A stretch of 64,000 nucleotides of DNA from Actinomycetes bacterium (GCA_029778715.1 JAKOPT010000029.1:58348-122347), one strand, 5' to 3'. Counted from the stretch's first letter, positions 54,332 to 63,820 are shown. The notes: generated from the letters alone by a model not told the origin. Program-made: numbers and translations.

Positions 54332-54970
54332 TCAGTGCGCGCGCGTCAACTCGGCACCCGAGCGAGTGTTGGCGTCGCGCACCGACTGCATCGCATCCCC
54401 CAGGGCGGCGAACTGCGCGGGCGTGAGCACATCGACCAGATGACGTCGCACGCTCTCGATGTGGACCCGGGCCAGTACCCGCAGCACGGCCCACCCCTCG
54501 TCGGTCAAGGTGATGATGACCCCTCGCCCATCTTCGGGGGCGGGCCGGCGCGTCACCCAGCCGCGCTTTTCGAGCCGCACCGCCGTGTGCGTCACCCGGC
54601 TGCGGGACTGGACGATGAAATCCGCGAGCGTCGACATCCGCTGCTCCCCGGACGGCGCCTCCGACAACATCGAAATCAGTTCGTACTCAGGCAGACTCAC
54701 CCCATGAGCACTCAGATCACCCTCGAGGGCGACGACGAGTTCACGGCTGCCGCGCAGATAGGCGCGCCAGGCCTCCTGCTCACGGGGCGACAACCAGCGC
54801 GGTTCCCCCGCCTCGGCTGCCCCGCTGACTCCTCCGCCGTTGACGGCCGCCACCAGCGCGGCCCGAGCAGCCTTCCCCTTGCCCCGGCCCTTGCCCGCCT
54901 TCTTCCCCTTCGCAGCGGCAGCGGGACTGCTCGCCGCCCCGGCCCCCGGGGTCTGTGCATGTGCCGCCAT
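54332..54970 (-). CDS. MarR-family transcriptional regulator
   Basis: 212 residues. Residues 1-60 are a Lys/Ala/Gly-rich basic tail ([19 protein letters not shown]), unusual for MarR. The winged helix follows: [39 protein letters not shown], and the wing [15 protein letters not shown]. It starts 3 nt after the hemB stop and 62 bp before hemL, so it is a member of the hem operon and may sense a heme-pathway ligand. Ligand and targets unknown. Confidence 0.85.
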   Translation of the reverse strand: MAAHAQTPGAGAASSPAAAAKGKKAGKGRGKGKAARAALVAAVNGGGVSGAAEAGEPRWLSPREQEAWRAYLRGSRELVVALEGDLSAHGVSLPEYELISMLSEAPSGEQRMSTLADFIVQSRSRVTHTAVRLEKRGWVTRRPAPEDGRGVIITLTDEGWAVLRVLARVHIESVRRHLVDVLTPAQFAALGDAMQSVRDANTRSGAELTRAH

Positions 54971-54973
54971 CGA

Positions 54974-55975
54974 CTATCCGTCCCGCAGCGCCGCCGCTGC
55001 CTCCATCGCGAAATACGTAAGCAGGATCTGCGCCCCCGCCCGTTTGAGATGGGTCAAGGATTCCATCATGACCCGGTCTCGGTCGATCCAGCCACGCTCG
55101 GCCGCCGCCACTATTTGCGCGTATTCCCCCGATATTTGGTATGCCGCGACCGGCACCGGGGACATCGCCGCCGCCGCCGCGATGACGTCGAGGTGCGGCT
55201 GCCCCGGTTTGACCATGACGATGTCGGCCCCCTCGGCTAGGTCGAGCGCGATCTCTCTCAGGGCCTCGGTCCCGTTCGCCGGGTCTTGTTGGTATGCCGC
55301 CCGGTCACCGATGAGGGACGAGGCGACCGCCTCGCGGAACGGGCCGTACAACCCCGAGGTGTACTTCGCGGCATACGCCAAGAGCAGGGTGTCGGTGTAG
55401 CCGGCGGCATCGAGCGCGGCCCGGACATAGCCGACCTGGCCGTCCATCATTCCCGACAGGCCGAGCACCTCGGCGCCGGCGCGCGCCTGCGCGAGGGCCA
55501 TCGCGGCATACCGGTCCAAGGTGGCGTCATTGTCGACCCGGCCGGCCGCGTCGAGGACCCCGCAATGCCCGTGATCGGTGAACTCGTCCAGGCACAGGTC
55601 GGCCATGACGACGATCCGGTCCCCGACGGCCTCGGCGACGGCGCGGACGGCGACGTTGAGGATGCCGTCGGGGTCGTCGGCGCCGGACCCGCGGGCGTCC
55701 TTGACCAGGGGCACGCCGAAGAGCATGAGCCCCCCGAGACCGGCCGCCACTGCCTCCCGGGCCGCCTCGACCAGCGAGTCCACGGTGTGCTGGACCACCC
55801 CCGGCATCGAGGAAATCGGCTGCGGCGCAGCGATCCCCTCCCGCACGAAGAGCGGCAGCACCAAGTCGGCGGGGTGCAGCCGGGTCTGCGCGACCAGGCG
55901 CCGCACCGCCGGCGAGCGCCGCAACCGGCGCGCCCGCACCACCGGGAACGCCCCCGGATCGGCCAGGCCCCTCAC
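54974..55975 (-). CDS. hemB: porphobilinogen synthase (5-aminolevulinate dehydratase)
   Basis: 333 residues, TIM barrel. [16 protein letters not shown] is the metal loop (Asp/Cys variant), [17 protein letters not shown] holds one catalytic Lys and [10 protein letters not shown] the Schiff-base Lys. GTG 55975 overlaps the hemD stop (GTGA). It joins two ALA molecules. Confidence 0.95.
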   Translation of the reverse strand: MRGLADPGAFPVVRARRLRRSPAVRRLVAQTRLHPADLVLPLFVREGIAAPQPISSMPGVVQHTVDSLVEAAREAVAAGLGGLMLFGVPLVKDARGSGADDPDGILNVAVRAVAEAVGDRIVVMADLCLDEFTDHGHCGVLDAAGRVDNDATLDRYAAMALAQARAGAEVLGLSGMMDGQVGYVRAALDAAGYTDTLLLAYAAKYTSGLYGPFREAVASSLIGDRAAYQQDPANGTEALREIALDLAEGADIVMVKPGQPHLDVIAAAAAMSPVPVAAYQISGEYAQIVAAAERGWIDRDRVMMESLTHLKRAGAQILLTYFAMEAAAALRDG

Positions 55976-57591
55976 GAGCGGGCTCGGCGCCGAGTCGCTG
56001 GGCGCCGCTGACTGGGCCGCCGCACCGGTTCGCCGGCCTGGGCCGCCGCGTGGGCACGCGCCGCTCCGTAGTCGGCAAGCGCGTCGATGAGGACATCTGC
56101 CGCGGGCGTGGCTGCGAGGACGTCGACACGCAGACCGTGTTCCTGGGCGGTCTTGGCGGTCGCCGGCCCGATGCACGCCACGACCGTCGTCGCGTGCGGC
56201 TTGCCGGCGATCCCGACGAGGTTGCGCACCGTCGAACTCGACGTGAAGACCACCGCGTCGAAGGCTCCGCCCTTGATCGCGTCGCGCACCTCGGGCGCCG
56301 GCGGCGCGGCCCGCACCGTGCGGTAGGCCGTGACGTCGTCGACCTCCCAGCCCATGTCGAGGAGCCCGGCGACGAGCGTGTCGGTCGCGATGTCGGCCCG
56401 CGGCAGGAGCACCCGGTTGATCGGGTCGAGGATGTCGTCGAACGGTGGCCACTCCTCGAGGAGCCCGCGCGCCGACTGCTCCCCGGAGGGCACGAGGTCG
56501 GGATTGAGGCCCCACGCCAGCAGCGCCTTGGCGGTCACGCCGCCGACGGCCGCGATCTTGAGCCCGGCGAACGAGCGGGCATCGAGCCCGAGCGCTTCCA
56601 GCCGCTCCCGGATCGCCTTGACCGCATTGACGGAGGTGAACCCGATCCATTCGTACCGCCCGGTCACCAGCCCGGTGATGGCCCGGTCCATTTGTTGCGG
56701 GGTGCGTGGGGGTTCGACGTTGATGGTGGGCACGATCGTGGCGACGGCACCGTATGCCGCGAGCCGGCCCACGATGGATCCCGACTGTTCCTTGGTGCGC
56801 GGCACGAGGACGTTCCAGCCGAAGAGCGGTTTCGTCTCGAACCACGACAGCGCATCGCGCATCGCCACGGTGGGTCCCACGACGGCCAGCGCCGGCCCCT
56901 GGACGGTCCGCAGCGCACTGGCCACCTCACCGAGGGTCGTCGTCGCCGTCACCTGGGCCACGGACGTGCCGCACTGAGTGAGTGCCACCGGGGTGTCGGC
57001 GGCTCGCCCCGCTTCCAGCAGTGCGCCGAGCCCGCGCATCAACACGTCGGTGTTGCCGACCGCGACGACGGTCGCGTTGGGGTCGGTGCACGCGTGGTCG
57101 ACCGCCCCCGACATCCCCATGACATGGACGGCCGTCGAGGTCGCACACGTGAGGGGAACCCCGGCATACGTCGGCACGGCCGTCACGGCACTGACACCGG
57201 GGACGACTTCGAAGGGGATGCCGGCCTTGGCGCAGGCCAGGGCCTCTTCGGCGAGCCCGTTGAAGGTGGCCGGGTCACCGTCCATGAGGCGCACGACGGT
57301 GCAGCCGCGGTGGCTTTTCGCGGTGGTGACGACGAGTTTGGCGTTGGCTGCGTGGGTGAGCGGCTGACCATGGTCGCCGTGGCCGGCGTCGATGATTTCG
57401 ACGTCCTGCGGGCAGTGGCGGCCGACGACGTTCTCACGGGCGAGTTGGTCGAGGATGACGACGTCGGCACGGGATAACGCCTCGGCGGCCCGCAGGGTGA
57501 GCAGCCCGGGGTCGCCGGGCCCAGCCCCCACGAAGGTGACCGTCGCCGGCGTCGTTGCCGGGCGAAGTGTCGTCGAGGTCGTCGCGGTCAT
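55972..57591 (-). CDS. hemD: fused SUMT-like methyltransferase/uroporphyrinogen-III synthase
   Basis: 539 residues. Residues about 15-260 are a cobA-type tetrapyrrole methylase fold: [20 protein letters not shown] and [10 protein letters not shown] are conserved, but the usual GGDPFVFGRGGEE is replaced by [15 protein letters not shown], so methylase activity is uncertain. Residues about 270-520 are the HemD domain ([46 protein letters not shown]). Such fusions are usual in actinobacteria. ATG 57591 is 7 nt after hemC. Confidence 0.9.
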   Translation of the reverse strand: MTATTSTTLRPATTPATVTFVGAGPGDPGLLTLRAAEALSRADVVILDQLARENVVGRHCPQDVEIIDAGHGDHGQPLTHAANAKLVVTTAKSHRGCTVVRLMDGDPATFNGLAEEALACAKAGIPFEVVPGVSAVTAVPTYAGVPLTCATSTAVHVMGMSGAVDHACTDPNATVVAVGNTDVLMRGLGALLEAGRAADTPVALTQCGTSVAQVTATTTLGEVASALRTVQGPALAVVGPTVAMRDALSWFETKPLFGWNVLVPRTKEQSGSIVGRLAAYGAVATIVPTINVEPPRTPQQMDRAITGLVTGRYEWIGFTSVNAVKAIRERLEALGLDARSFAGLKIAAVGGVTAKALLAWGLNPDLVPSGEQSARGLLEEWPPFDDILDPINRVLLPRADIATDTLVAGLLDMGWEVDDVTAYRTVRAAPPAPEVRDAIKGGAFDAVVFTSSSTVRNLVGIAGKPHATTVVACIGPATAKTAQEHGLRVDVLAATPAADVLIDALADYGAARAHAAAQAGEPVRRPSQRRPATRRRARS

Positions 57592-57598
57592 CGCAGGA

Positions 57599-58633
57599 TC
57601 ACGCTCCAAGGCCGGTGGTTTGCGAGCGGGCGAGGTCGGGGACGAGGGCAGCGGCGCCGTCGTCGAGGAGGAGGTGGGCCAGGCGGGTGCCCAGGGCCAC
57701 GGGCAGGTCGTTTTCGCTGGTGGCGTCGGCGCGCGGGTGGGCTGGGCCGTCAGGCGTCGGTATGCCGTGCCGCACCTCGGGCATGGGCGCGGACACCCGA
57801 CGGCGCAGGAGCGCCGAGCCATCGGCGGCCGCCACGACGGCCTCCACCTCGATCGTGGAGGGGCCGGAGGCATCCGACACGATCCGGGCCAGGGCCCCGA
57901 CGGGCGCGGAGCAGCCCGCCTCGAGGGTCGCGAGCACGGCCCGCTCAGCGGTGACGCACGCGCGGGTCGCCGGGTCGTCGAGGGCGGCGAGAGCGGCAGC
58001 CACCTCGGGGCGGGCGGCATACGACTCGATCGCCAACGCCCCCTGGCCCGGCGCGGGCAGCATGAGCGCGGGGTCGAGGGCCTCGGTGATGACGTCCGCG
58101 CGCCCCAGGCGGCGCAGGCCGGCGGCGGCAAGGATGACGGCATCGAGATCGCCGCGAGTGACCGCCGCGAGGCGGGTATCGACGTTGCCGCGCAGGTCGC
58201 GCACGTCAAGCCCGGTGCCGAGGGCAAGCAACTGGGCCCGTCGGCGCGGGGAACCGGTGCCGACCCTGGCTCCCGGCCGCAGGTCCGCAAGCCGCGCGCC
58301 CGCGCGGCTGACGAGCGCGTCGCGGGGGTCCTCGCGGGAGGGAACGGCGGCGAGGACGAGGTCTTCCTCGGCGTTCGTGGGCAGGTCCTTGAGGGAGTGC
58401 ACCGCGAGGTCGACCCGGCCCTGCCGCAGCGCGGCCCGCAGCGCCGAGACGAACACCCCGGTGCCGCCGAGATGGCGCAGCGGCGTGGCCCGGTCCCGGT
58501 CGCCCTCGGTGACGATCTCGACCAACTCGACGGTGTGTCCGAGGGCGCGCAGCCGCTCCGCCATCTGGGTGGACTGGGTGCGGGCCAGTGCCGAGCGGCG
58601 AGTGCCCAGGCGCAGGTGGAGCGGCACGGTCAC
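57599..58633 (-). CDS. hemC: hydroxymethylbilane synthase (porphobilinogen deaminase)
   Basis: 344 residues. LRLGTRRSALARTQ is the family start, VHSLKDLPT and GTGSPRRRAQLL bind substrate, and LEAGCSAPVGA contains the Cys that carries the dipyrromethane cofactor. It polymerises four porphobilinogens. GTG 58633 overlaps the hemA stop as GTGA. About 30 extra residues at the C-terminus. Confidence 0.95.
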   Translation of the reverse strand: MTVPLHLRLGTRRSALARTQSTQMAERLRALGHTVELVEIVTEGDRDRATPLRHLGGTGVFVSALRAALRQGRVDLAVHSLKDLPTNAEEDLVLAAVPSREDPRDALVSRAGARLADLRPGARVGTGSPRRRAQLLALGTGLDVRDLRGNVDTRLAAVTRGDLDAVILAAAGLRRLGRADVITEALDPALMLPAPGQGALAIESYAARPEVAAALAALDDPATRACVTAERAVLATLEAGCSAPVGALARIVSDASGPSTIEVEAVVAAADGSALLRRRVSAPMPEVRHGIPTPDGPAHPRADATSENDLPVALGTRLAHLLLDDGAAALVPDLARSQTTGLGA

Positions 58634-59949
58634 CGGGACCCCTCCGTCCCGAACGGCACCGGCACCGGCGCCGACACGAGCGAGACATCGCGGGGGTCGA
58701 GGTCGAAGAGTTCGCTGAGGGCGCGGGCGTAGTCGCCGCCGTCGCCGCGCTCGGCCAGTTCCTTGACCCGCACCGTCGGGGCGTGCAGCAACTTGTCGAC
58801 GACGCGCCGAACGGCCTGCTCGACCTCGGCACGGTCGGTCGCCGCGAGCCCCGGGGTGCGCCGCGCCAAGCGGGTCAGCTCGGCGTCGACGACCTCGTTG
58901 GCTCGGGCCCGCAGCGCACTCACCGTCGGCGCCACCGCGCTCACCAGCTGGGCGGCCACGAACTCGGCCACCTCGGCGGTGACGAGGTCGGCGACCTCGC
59001 GGACCTCGGGGGCCTCGCCGGTGGCGGACAGGTCGGTGGCCAGGTCGCCCAACCCGGCCAGCGTCACCGAGGGCACCGTGGCGACCTCCGGGGCGATGTC
59101 GCGCGGCACGGCCAGGTCGACGAAGAGTTGCGGGGTACCGCCACGCTGCCCGGCCGCCGCCTCGACGGCCGCCTTCCCGATGACCAAACCGGAGGCCCCG
59201 GTGCTCGACAGCACCACGTCCGCGGCGGCCAGGGCCTCACCCAGGGCCGTCCACGTCAGCCACTCGGCCCCCAGCCGGGTCGCCAGGGTGGCCGCCCGCT
59301 CCGCCCCCCGGTTCGTGATGAGCAGGCGCCCCACGCCTCGCCGCACCGCCGCGGTCGCGGCCAGCGCCCCCATCCCGCCGGCACCGACGACCAGCACCGT
59401 GCGGGCCCCCAGGGGGCCGACGACGGTCTCGGCCCGATCGAGAGCGGCATCGACGAGCGAATGGCTGACTGTGTCGATCGCGGTCTCGGCATGGACGCGC
59501 TTGCCGACTCGCAGGGCCCGCTGGACGAGTCCGTTGAGTTGCGGGCCGACATGCCCCTGCTCCTGGGCCCGCCGCAGCGCCCGCCGCAACTGGCCGAGGA
59601 TCTGCGCCTCCCCGATCGCCATCGAGTCGAGCCCGGCGGCAACGGTGAAGGTATGGGCGACCCCGCGCTCCTCGTAATGCACATAGAGATAGGGCTGCAA
59701 CTGGGTCAGCGGCACGCTGGTCACGTCGGTGAGGGCGGTCGTGAGGTCGGTGAGGCCCCCGTGGAAGGTGGCGGCGTCGGCATACACCTCGGTGCGGTTG
59801 CACGTCGACAAGACCATCGCCTCGCCGACGTGTTCGCCGGCGAGAGCGCGACGTTCGAAGGCAACCGCGGCCGCGTCGTCGGCAGCGACCCGTTCCAGCA
59901 CCTCGATCGGCGCGCTGTGATGGGACAGGCCCAGGACGAGCAGGCTCAT
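58630..59949 (-). CDS. hemA: glutamyl-tRNA reductase
   Basis: 439 residues. GLSHHSAPIEVLERV, then STCNRTEVYA with the catalytic Cys, the NADPH-binding domain VLVVGAGGMGALAA, and a C-terminal dimerisation helix. It begins the C5 heme route from charged glutamyl-tRNA. ATG 59949 overlaps the rex stop (ATGA). Confidence 0.96.
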   Translation of the reverse strand: MSLLVLGLSHHSAPIEVLERVAADDAAAVAFERRALAGEHVGEAMVLSTCNRTEVYADAATFHGGLTDLTTALTDVTSVPLTQLQPYLYVHYEERGVAHTFTVAAGLDSMAIGEAQILGQLRRALRRAQEQGHVGPQLNGLVQRALRVGKRVHAETAIDTVSHSLVDAALDRAETVVGPLGARTVLVVGAGGMGALAATAAVRRGVGRLLITNRGAERAATLATRLGAEWLTWTALGEALAAADVVLSSTGASGLVIGKAAVEAAAGQRGGTPQLFVDLAVPRDIAPEVATVPSVTLAGLGDLATDLSATGEAPEVREVADLVTAEVAEFVAAQLVSAVAPTVSALRARANEVVDAELTRLARRTPGLAATDRAEVEQAVRRVVDKLLHAPTVRVKELAERGDGGDYARALSELFDLDPRDVSLVSAPVPVPFGTEGSR

Positions 59950-60620
59950 GACACCTCCGCCTCGGCGCCAGTCTCGAGGTCGCGCTGCTGGGCGAGGAAG
60001 GCGAGGATCTGCAACTCGGTCGCGAGGTCGACCTTGCGGACATCGACCCCGGGCGGCACGGAGAGCACCTGCGGCGCGAAATTGAGAATCGACCGCACGC
60101 CGGCCGCGACCAACTGGTCGGCGACGAGTTGGGCCGACCCCGGCGGGGTCGCGATCACCCCGATCGCGAGGCCCTCGTCGGCGACCAGGCGCGGCAGCGC
60201 GCTCATCGGTTGCACCGTGTGCCCCGCCGTGCGCAACCCCACGAGCCGGGCGTCGTGGTCGAGGACGGCGACCACCTTGAACCCGCGGGTGGCGAACCCC
60301 CGGTATGCCGCGAGCGCCCGCCCGAGGTTGCCCATCCCGACGATCGCCACCGGCCAGTCGCGGGCCAGTCCGAGGACGTCGGTGATCTCCTCGGCGAGCC
60401 GGGCCACGTCGTAGCCGACCCCGCGCACGCCGTAGGAGCCCAGGTGGGAGAGGTCTTTGCGGAGTTTGGCCGGGCTGACGCCGGCAGCCGTCGCGAGTTC
60501 TTCGGAGCTGACCGAGGTGATGCCGCGGTCGACGAAGGCGGTGAGGGCTCGTAGGTAGCCCGGCAGACGCGCCACGGTGGCGTCGGGCACGCCACGGCGC
60601 GAGGCCGCCTCAGTGCTCAC
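59946..60620 (-). CDS. rex: redox-sensing repressor Rex
   Basis: 224 residues. The winged helix is YLRALTAFVDRGITSVSSEELA and KLRKDLSHLGSYGVRGVGYD; the NAD(H)-binding Rossmann domain starts VAIVGMGNLGRALAAY, and NFAPQVLSVPPGVDVR is the conserved ending. Rex binds DNA when NADH/NAD+ is low. In Streptomyces coelicolor rex heads a rex-hem operon, as here. GTG 60620 is chosen; the longer frame adds an unlike leader. Two Rex-type sites lie in the window, one on its own promoter. Confidence 0.95.
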   Translation of the reverse strand: MSTEAASRRGVPDATVARLPGYLRALTAFVDRGITSVSSEELATAAGVSPAKLRKDLSHLGSYGVRGVGYDVARLAEEITDVLGLARDWPVAIVGMGNLGRALAAYRGFATRGFKVVAVLDHDARLVGLRTAGHTVQPMSALPRLVADEGLAIGVIATPPGSAQLVADQLVAAGVRSILNFAPQVLSVPPGVDVRKVDLATELQILAFLAQQRDLETGAEAEVS

Positions 60621-60689
60621 GCGGGACGTCCTTTCCGCTGGACCGGCCGGCGCGGCCCAGAGAGAGGCACCGCCACCGGAATGCGGCCC

Positions 60690-60718
60690 ACAGTACGGCC
60701 TTGTGAAGGTATGCACAA
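60690..60718 (-). promoter_or_regulatory. rex-hem promoter with Rex operator
   Basis: TTGTGAAGGTATGCACAA (60701-60718) matches the Rex operator TTGTGAA-N4-TTCACAA at 13 of 14 informative positions. On the minus strand TTGTGC (60718-60713), a 17-nt spacer and TACTGT (60695-60690) make a promoter, so Rex would occlude the -35 and spacer: autorepression of rex-hemACDB. Transcription would begin near 60683. Confidence 0.85.
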
Positions 60719-60809
60719 AGTTGATGACACCCCGCGAGACGAGCGTCACGGAGGGTGTGGTATTTGGGGTCCTTTTGGGATGGTATGCCGCCCCTCCGGC
60801 GGGGTCCAG

Positions 60810-61142
60810 CTACCGGTCGCCGTCGAGAGCGGCGCCCAGCACAGCAGGGGCGATCCGCCAGGTCGCGACGATCTCGCCGTCGACCTCGATGACGGGGATG
60901 AGGTCGGCGTATGCCGTGCGCCGCCGCGCGTCGTCGAGGATCGAGCGCTTGGCCCAGGGCTCGCCGCGCGCGTCACACACGGCGGCGACGACCTCCTCGG
61001 CGTCGTCGCACAGGTGGCACCCGTCGCGCCCATAGAGCACGACGCGCGGACCCGGGCCCGGGCCCGGCTCAGCGGCGGCCTGCGGGGCGGACCCGACGGC
61101 AGCGGGCGGCATACCGGGGGACGGCACCGGGGCGGACGGCAT
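60810..61142 (-). CDS. glutaredoxin-like protein
   Basis: 110 residues. VVLYGRDGCHLCDDA supplies the CxxC site and VPVIEVDGEIVATWRIA-like residues the cis-Pro/GSH-type strand (it reads IPVIEVDGE). An N-terminal Pro/Gly/Ala-rich stretch of about 30 residues precedes the domain. The start ATG 61142 lies inside a CGGCATAC octamer, so a later start is possible. Beside hemA in many actinobacteria. Confidence 0.8.
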   Translation of the reverse strand: MPSAPVPSPGMPPAAVGSAPQAAAEPGPGPGPRVVLYGRDGCHLCDDAEEVVAAVCDARGEPWAKRSILDDARRRTAYADLIPVIEVDGEIVATWRIAPAVLGAALDGDR

Positions 61143-61156
61143 ACGGGAAACCCGGC

Positions 61157-62722
61157 TCAGAAAAAGACCGAGGTGCGTCGCATGAGCAGGGCGTAGAGCG
61201 TCTGCTGGATCGTCTCGCGGACCTGATCGGTGAGGTCGAAGACGAGCATCGGGTCCTCCTCGGCGCGCGGCCCGAACCCGTCGGTCGCGATCGGCGCCCC
61301 GAACTCGATGATCCATTTGCTGGGCAACGGGATGAGTCCGAGCAGCCCGAGCCAGGGGAAGGTCGGCGTGATCGGCGCGTAGGGGAGCCCGAGAACCCGG
61401 GCCACCGTCGACATGTTGCCGATGATCGGGGCCACTTCTTCGGCGCCGACGATCGAGGTGGGGATGATCGGCACGCCGGCCTTGAGCGCCGCTGCGACGA
61501 ACCCGCCCCGCCCGAACCGCTGCAGCTTGTAGCGCTCCTTGAACGGCTTGCCGATGCCCTTGAACCCCTCGGGGAAGACGCCGACGAGTTCGCCGCGCTC
61601 GAAGAGCCCCTCGGCATCGGTGTTCGTCGCCAGGGTCGAGCCGGTGCGGCGGGCGTAGGTGCCGAGGAAGGGGGTCGAGAAGACCAGATCGGCCCCGAGG
61701 GCGCGCATGACCCGGTGCGTGGGGGTTTCGTCGTGGACGGCGACCTGGAGCATGACCGAGTCGATGGCGATCGTCCCGGAATGGTTGGCGACGATGAGGC
61801 CGCCGCCTTCGGTGGGCAGGTGCTCGACGCCGCGGACCTCGACGCGGAACCAGTTGCGGTAGATCGGGCGCAGCAGCGGGAGCACGACGTGGGTGGTGAA
61901 GTCCGCGTCGTAGCCGAATTCGTCGACGTGGTAGTCGCCCTCGACGCGCCGCCGCAGATAGGCCAGGGCGGTGGCCAGCCGCCGCTCGACCTCCTGGGGG
62001 GACATGCCCGAGGCCTGCGCCGCGACCCGCACGAACGTGATGATGCCCTGGACGACCTCCTCGACGGACGGCATACCGGGCACGCTCAACCCGCCGCCCG
62101 ACACCGGTGCCGGGGCGAGCGCTGCGGGCCGTCGGGCCTCCCCCGCCTCCCGCTGGGGGGTGGGCGCGTCGGTGCCGGCGCTCGCCTCACCGTCGGCGTC
62201 GGGGAGCGGAGGCGCCAAGCGCAACCGGGCCTCGGTCGCGTCGGCAGCGGCCCGCTTGGCCCGCGGGCTGAGGCGGGGAACGCGGCGTTCACCGGTGAGT
62301 TGGCGGGCCGTCGGGGTGGGCTCGGAGAGGATTTCGGGCTTGGGGCGGTGTTTGCGGCGGTCCGTCGCCGCGGTGCCTTCGGCCGGTATGCCGTCGCCGC
62401 TCGTCGCGTGGATTTCGCTCACCGTGGCGTCGGGTATGCCGCCCGCTTCCGGCGCGCTGGGCCGGCGGCGCGCGCGCGAGGTGGCGCTGGTGGGCGTCGT
62501 GGCCTTCGTGCCGGTCGTGACCTCCGCCGTGGGATCGGCGGTAGGTGTGGGACCGGTCGGGACGGCGAATGGCCTGGCGGCCCGGGCCGTCTCGGCGCGG
62601 GTGTCGGGATCCTCGACGACGGAGAGCAACGGGGTGCTGCGCCGCTTGGCCCGCTCCCCGCCGGCGCGGGCGGCTCCGGCGGCGAGCGCGTCGGTGGCGC
62701 GCCCTGGCGTCTGCTTGGCCAT
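61157..62722 (-). CDS. lysophospholipid acyltransferase-like (PlsC family) protein
   Basis: 521 residues. The first 235 are a low-complexity Ala/Pro/Arg/Thr-rich region; the remaining part is an acyltransferase with VANHSGTIAID (HxxxxD motif) and VFPEGFKGIG, the lipid-A/phosphatidate acyl motif. It resembles the actinobacterial protein that follows the epimerase upstream of hemA (like Rv0502). ATG 62722 shares its A with the intended epimerase stop (TGATG). The current frameshift makes its reading frame continuous with the epimerase N-terminal frame. Confidence 0.85.
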   Translation of the reverse strand: MAKQTPGRATDALAAGAARAGGERAKRRSTPLLSVVEDPDTRAETARAARPFAVPTGPTPTADPTAEVTTGTKATTPTSATSRARRRPSAPEAGGIPDATVSEIHATSGDGIPAEGTAATDRRKHRPKPEILSEPTPTARQLTGERRVPRLSPRAKRAAADATEARLRLAPPLPDADGEASAGTDAPTPQREAGEARRPAALAPAPVSGGGLSVPGMPSVEEVVQGIITFVRVAAQASGMSPQEVERRLATALAYLRRRVEGDYHVDEFGYDADFTTHVVLPLLRPIYRNWFRVEVRGVEHLPTEGGGLIVANHSGTIAIDSVMLQVAVHDETPTHRVMRALGADLVFSTPFLGTYARRTGSTLATNTDAEGLFERGELVGVFPEGFKGIGKPFKERYKLQRFGRGGFVAAALKAGVPIIPTSIVGAEEVAPIIGNMSTVARVLGLPYAPITPTFPWLGLLGLIPLPSKWIIEFGAPIATDGFGPRAEEDPMLVFDLTDQVRETIQQTLYALLMRRTSVFF

Positions 62723-63820
62723 CAGTGATCCCTTCTCGCCCACGAGCCGACGGTGCCGGCTCGACGGCTCGTCACGTCGATGATGCCGCCGACCACGGCC
62801 CCGAGCCCGCCGGCGGCACCGACGACCGCGGCGTCGAGGGCCTTCACCCCGGGGATGAGGGGCCCGATGCTGCGCGCGAAGTCGGCGAACGCCTCGCGGG
62901 TGGTGTAGTGGGGTTCGAAACCGAACTTCTCGCGCATCAGGGTCGTGTCCAGCCCCCGCCCGAAGGCGAGTAGGTCGAGCTGGTCGGGCGAGCTGGTCGG
63001 GCGAGTAGTCGATGAGCCCGAGTTTCTTGGTGACCTTGCCGACGGGACCGGCGGCCGCCTTGACGATGGGCAGGACCGGCCGGCCGGTGAGGGCCACCGC
63101 CTGCATGACGGTGATGACCCCGTCCCCGGCCACGTTGATCGCCCCGGAGGTCTCGCCGAGGGTGCCGCGGACGAGGGCCTCGACGGCGTCGTCCTCGTGG
63201 AGGAACTGCAGCCGGGCGTCGTATCCGAGGGGGATCGGGATGACGGGCAGGCTGAAGTAGTCGGTGATGGCGGTGCGGATGTGTGGCCCGACGACGTTGG
63301 CCAGCCGCAGGGTGAGAATGTCGACATCGGGCCGGCGCCGGGCGAACCCGCGGACATACCCCTCGACCTCAATGGTGTCCTTGCCGAACCCCGACGCAGG
63401 CACGCGCTGGGCGGTCATGTTCTCGGTGAACAGCGCCGGGTCGCGGGGGCTGGCCCCGTAGACCGCGGAGGTGGACTTGACGACGAGTCTGCGCACCGAT
63501 TCGGTCTTCTGGCAGGCCCCGAGGAGTTGCATGGTGCCGATGACGTTGATCTCTTTTTGCGGGGTTCGCCCGCCTGCGAGGGTCGGCGTCGCGATGACGT
63601 TCATGTGGACGACCGTGTCGACCTCGGCGTCGGCGAGGATGCGACCGATCATCGGGTTGCGGATGTCGGCACGGACGAACTCGGCGTCGCCGATGGGGTG
63701 CGGTGGCGGGATGACGTCGACCCCGAGGACGCGCGACACCCGCGGATCTCCGGAGAGTTCGCGCGCGACGATGCCGCCGAGGTGCCGCGACACCCCGGTG
63801 ACGAGCACGGTGCGAGTCAC
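62722..63820 (-). pseudogene. NAD-dependent epimerase/dehydratase gene broken by a 13-bp duplication
   Basis: The N-terminal part (GTG 63820 with a GGAAGGAGAGG ribosome site) has TRTVLVTGVSRHLGGIVARE as NAD loop, then VVKSTSAVYGASP and GFGKDTIEVEGYVRG (Ser and Lys; Tyr in place of the usual catalytic Tyr spacing is unclear). It runs to LIDYSPDQLA and then goes out of frame. The rest (DQLDLLAFGRGLDTT, FEPHYTTREAFADFARSIG) is in another frame. Deleting one copy of the 13-bp repeat at 62977-63002 restores one 361-residue protein ending at the TGATG with the acyltransferase gene. Real mutation or sequencing error are both possible. Confidence 0.8.
62977..63002. repeat. 13-bp tandem duplication causing the frameshift
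   Basis: GAGCTGGTCGGGC is repeated perfectly at 62977-62989 and 62990-63002, and followed by GAGTAGTCGATG. Removing one copy gives the family-typical LIDYSPDQLDLLAFG order, so the duplication is the cause of the shift. Confidence 0.85.
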
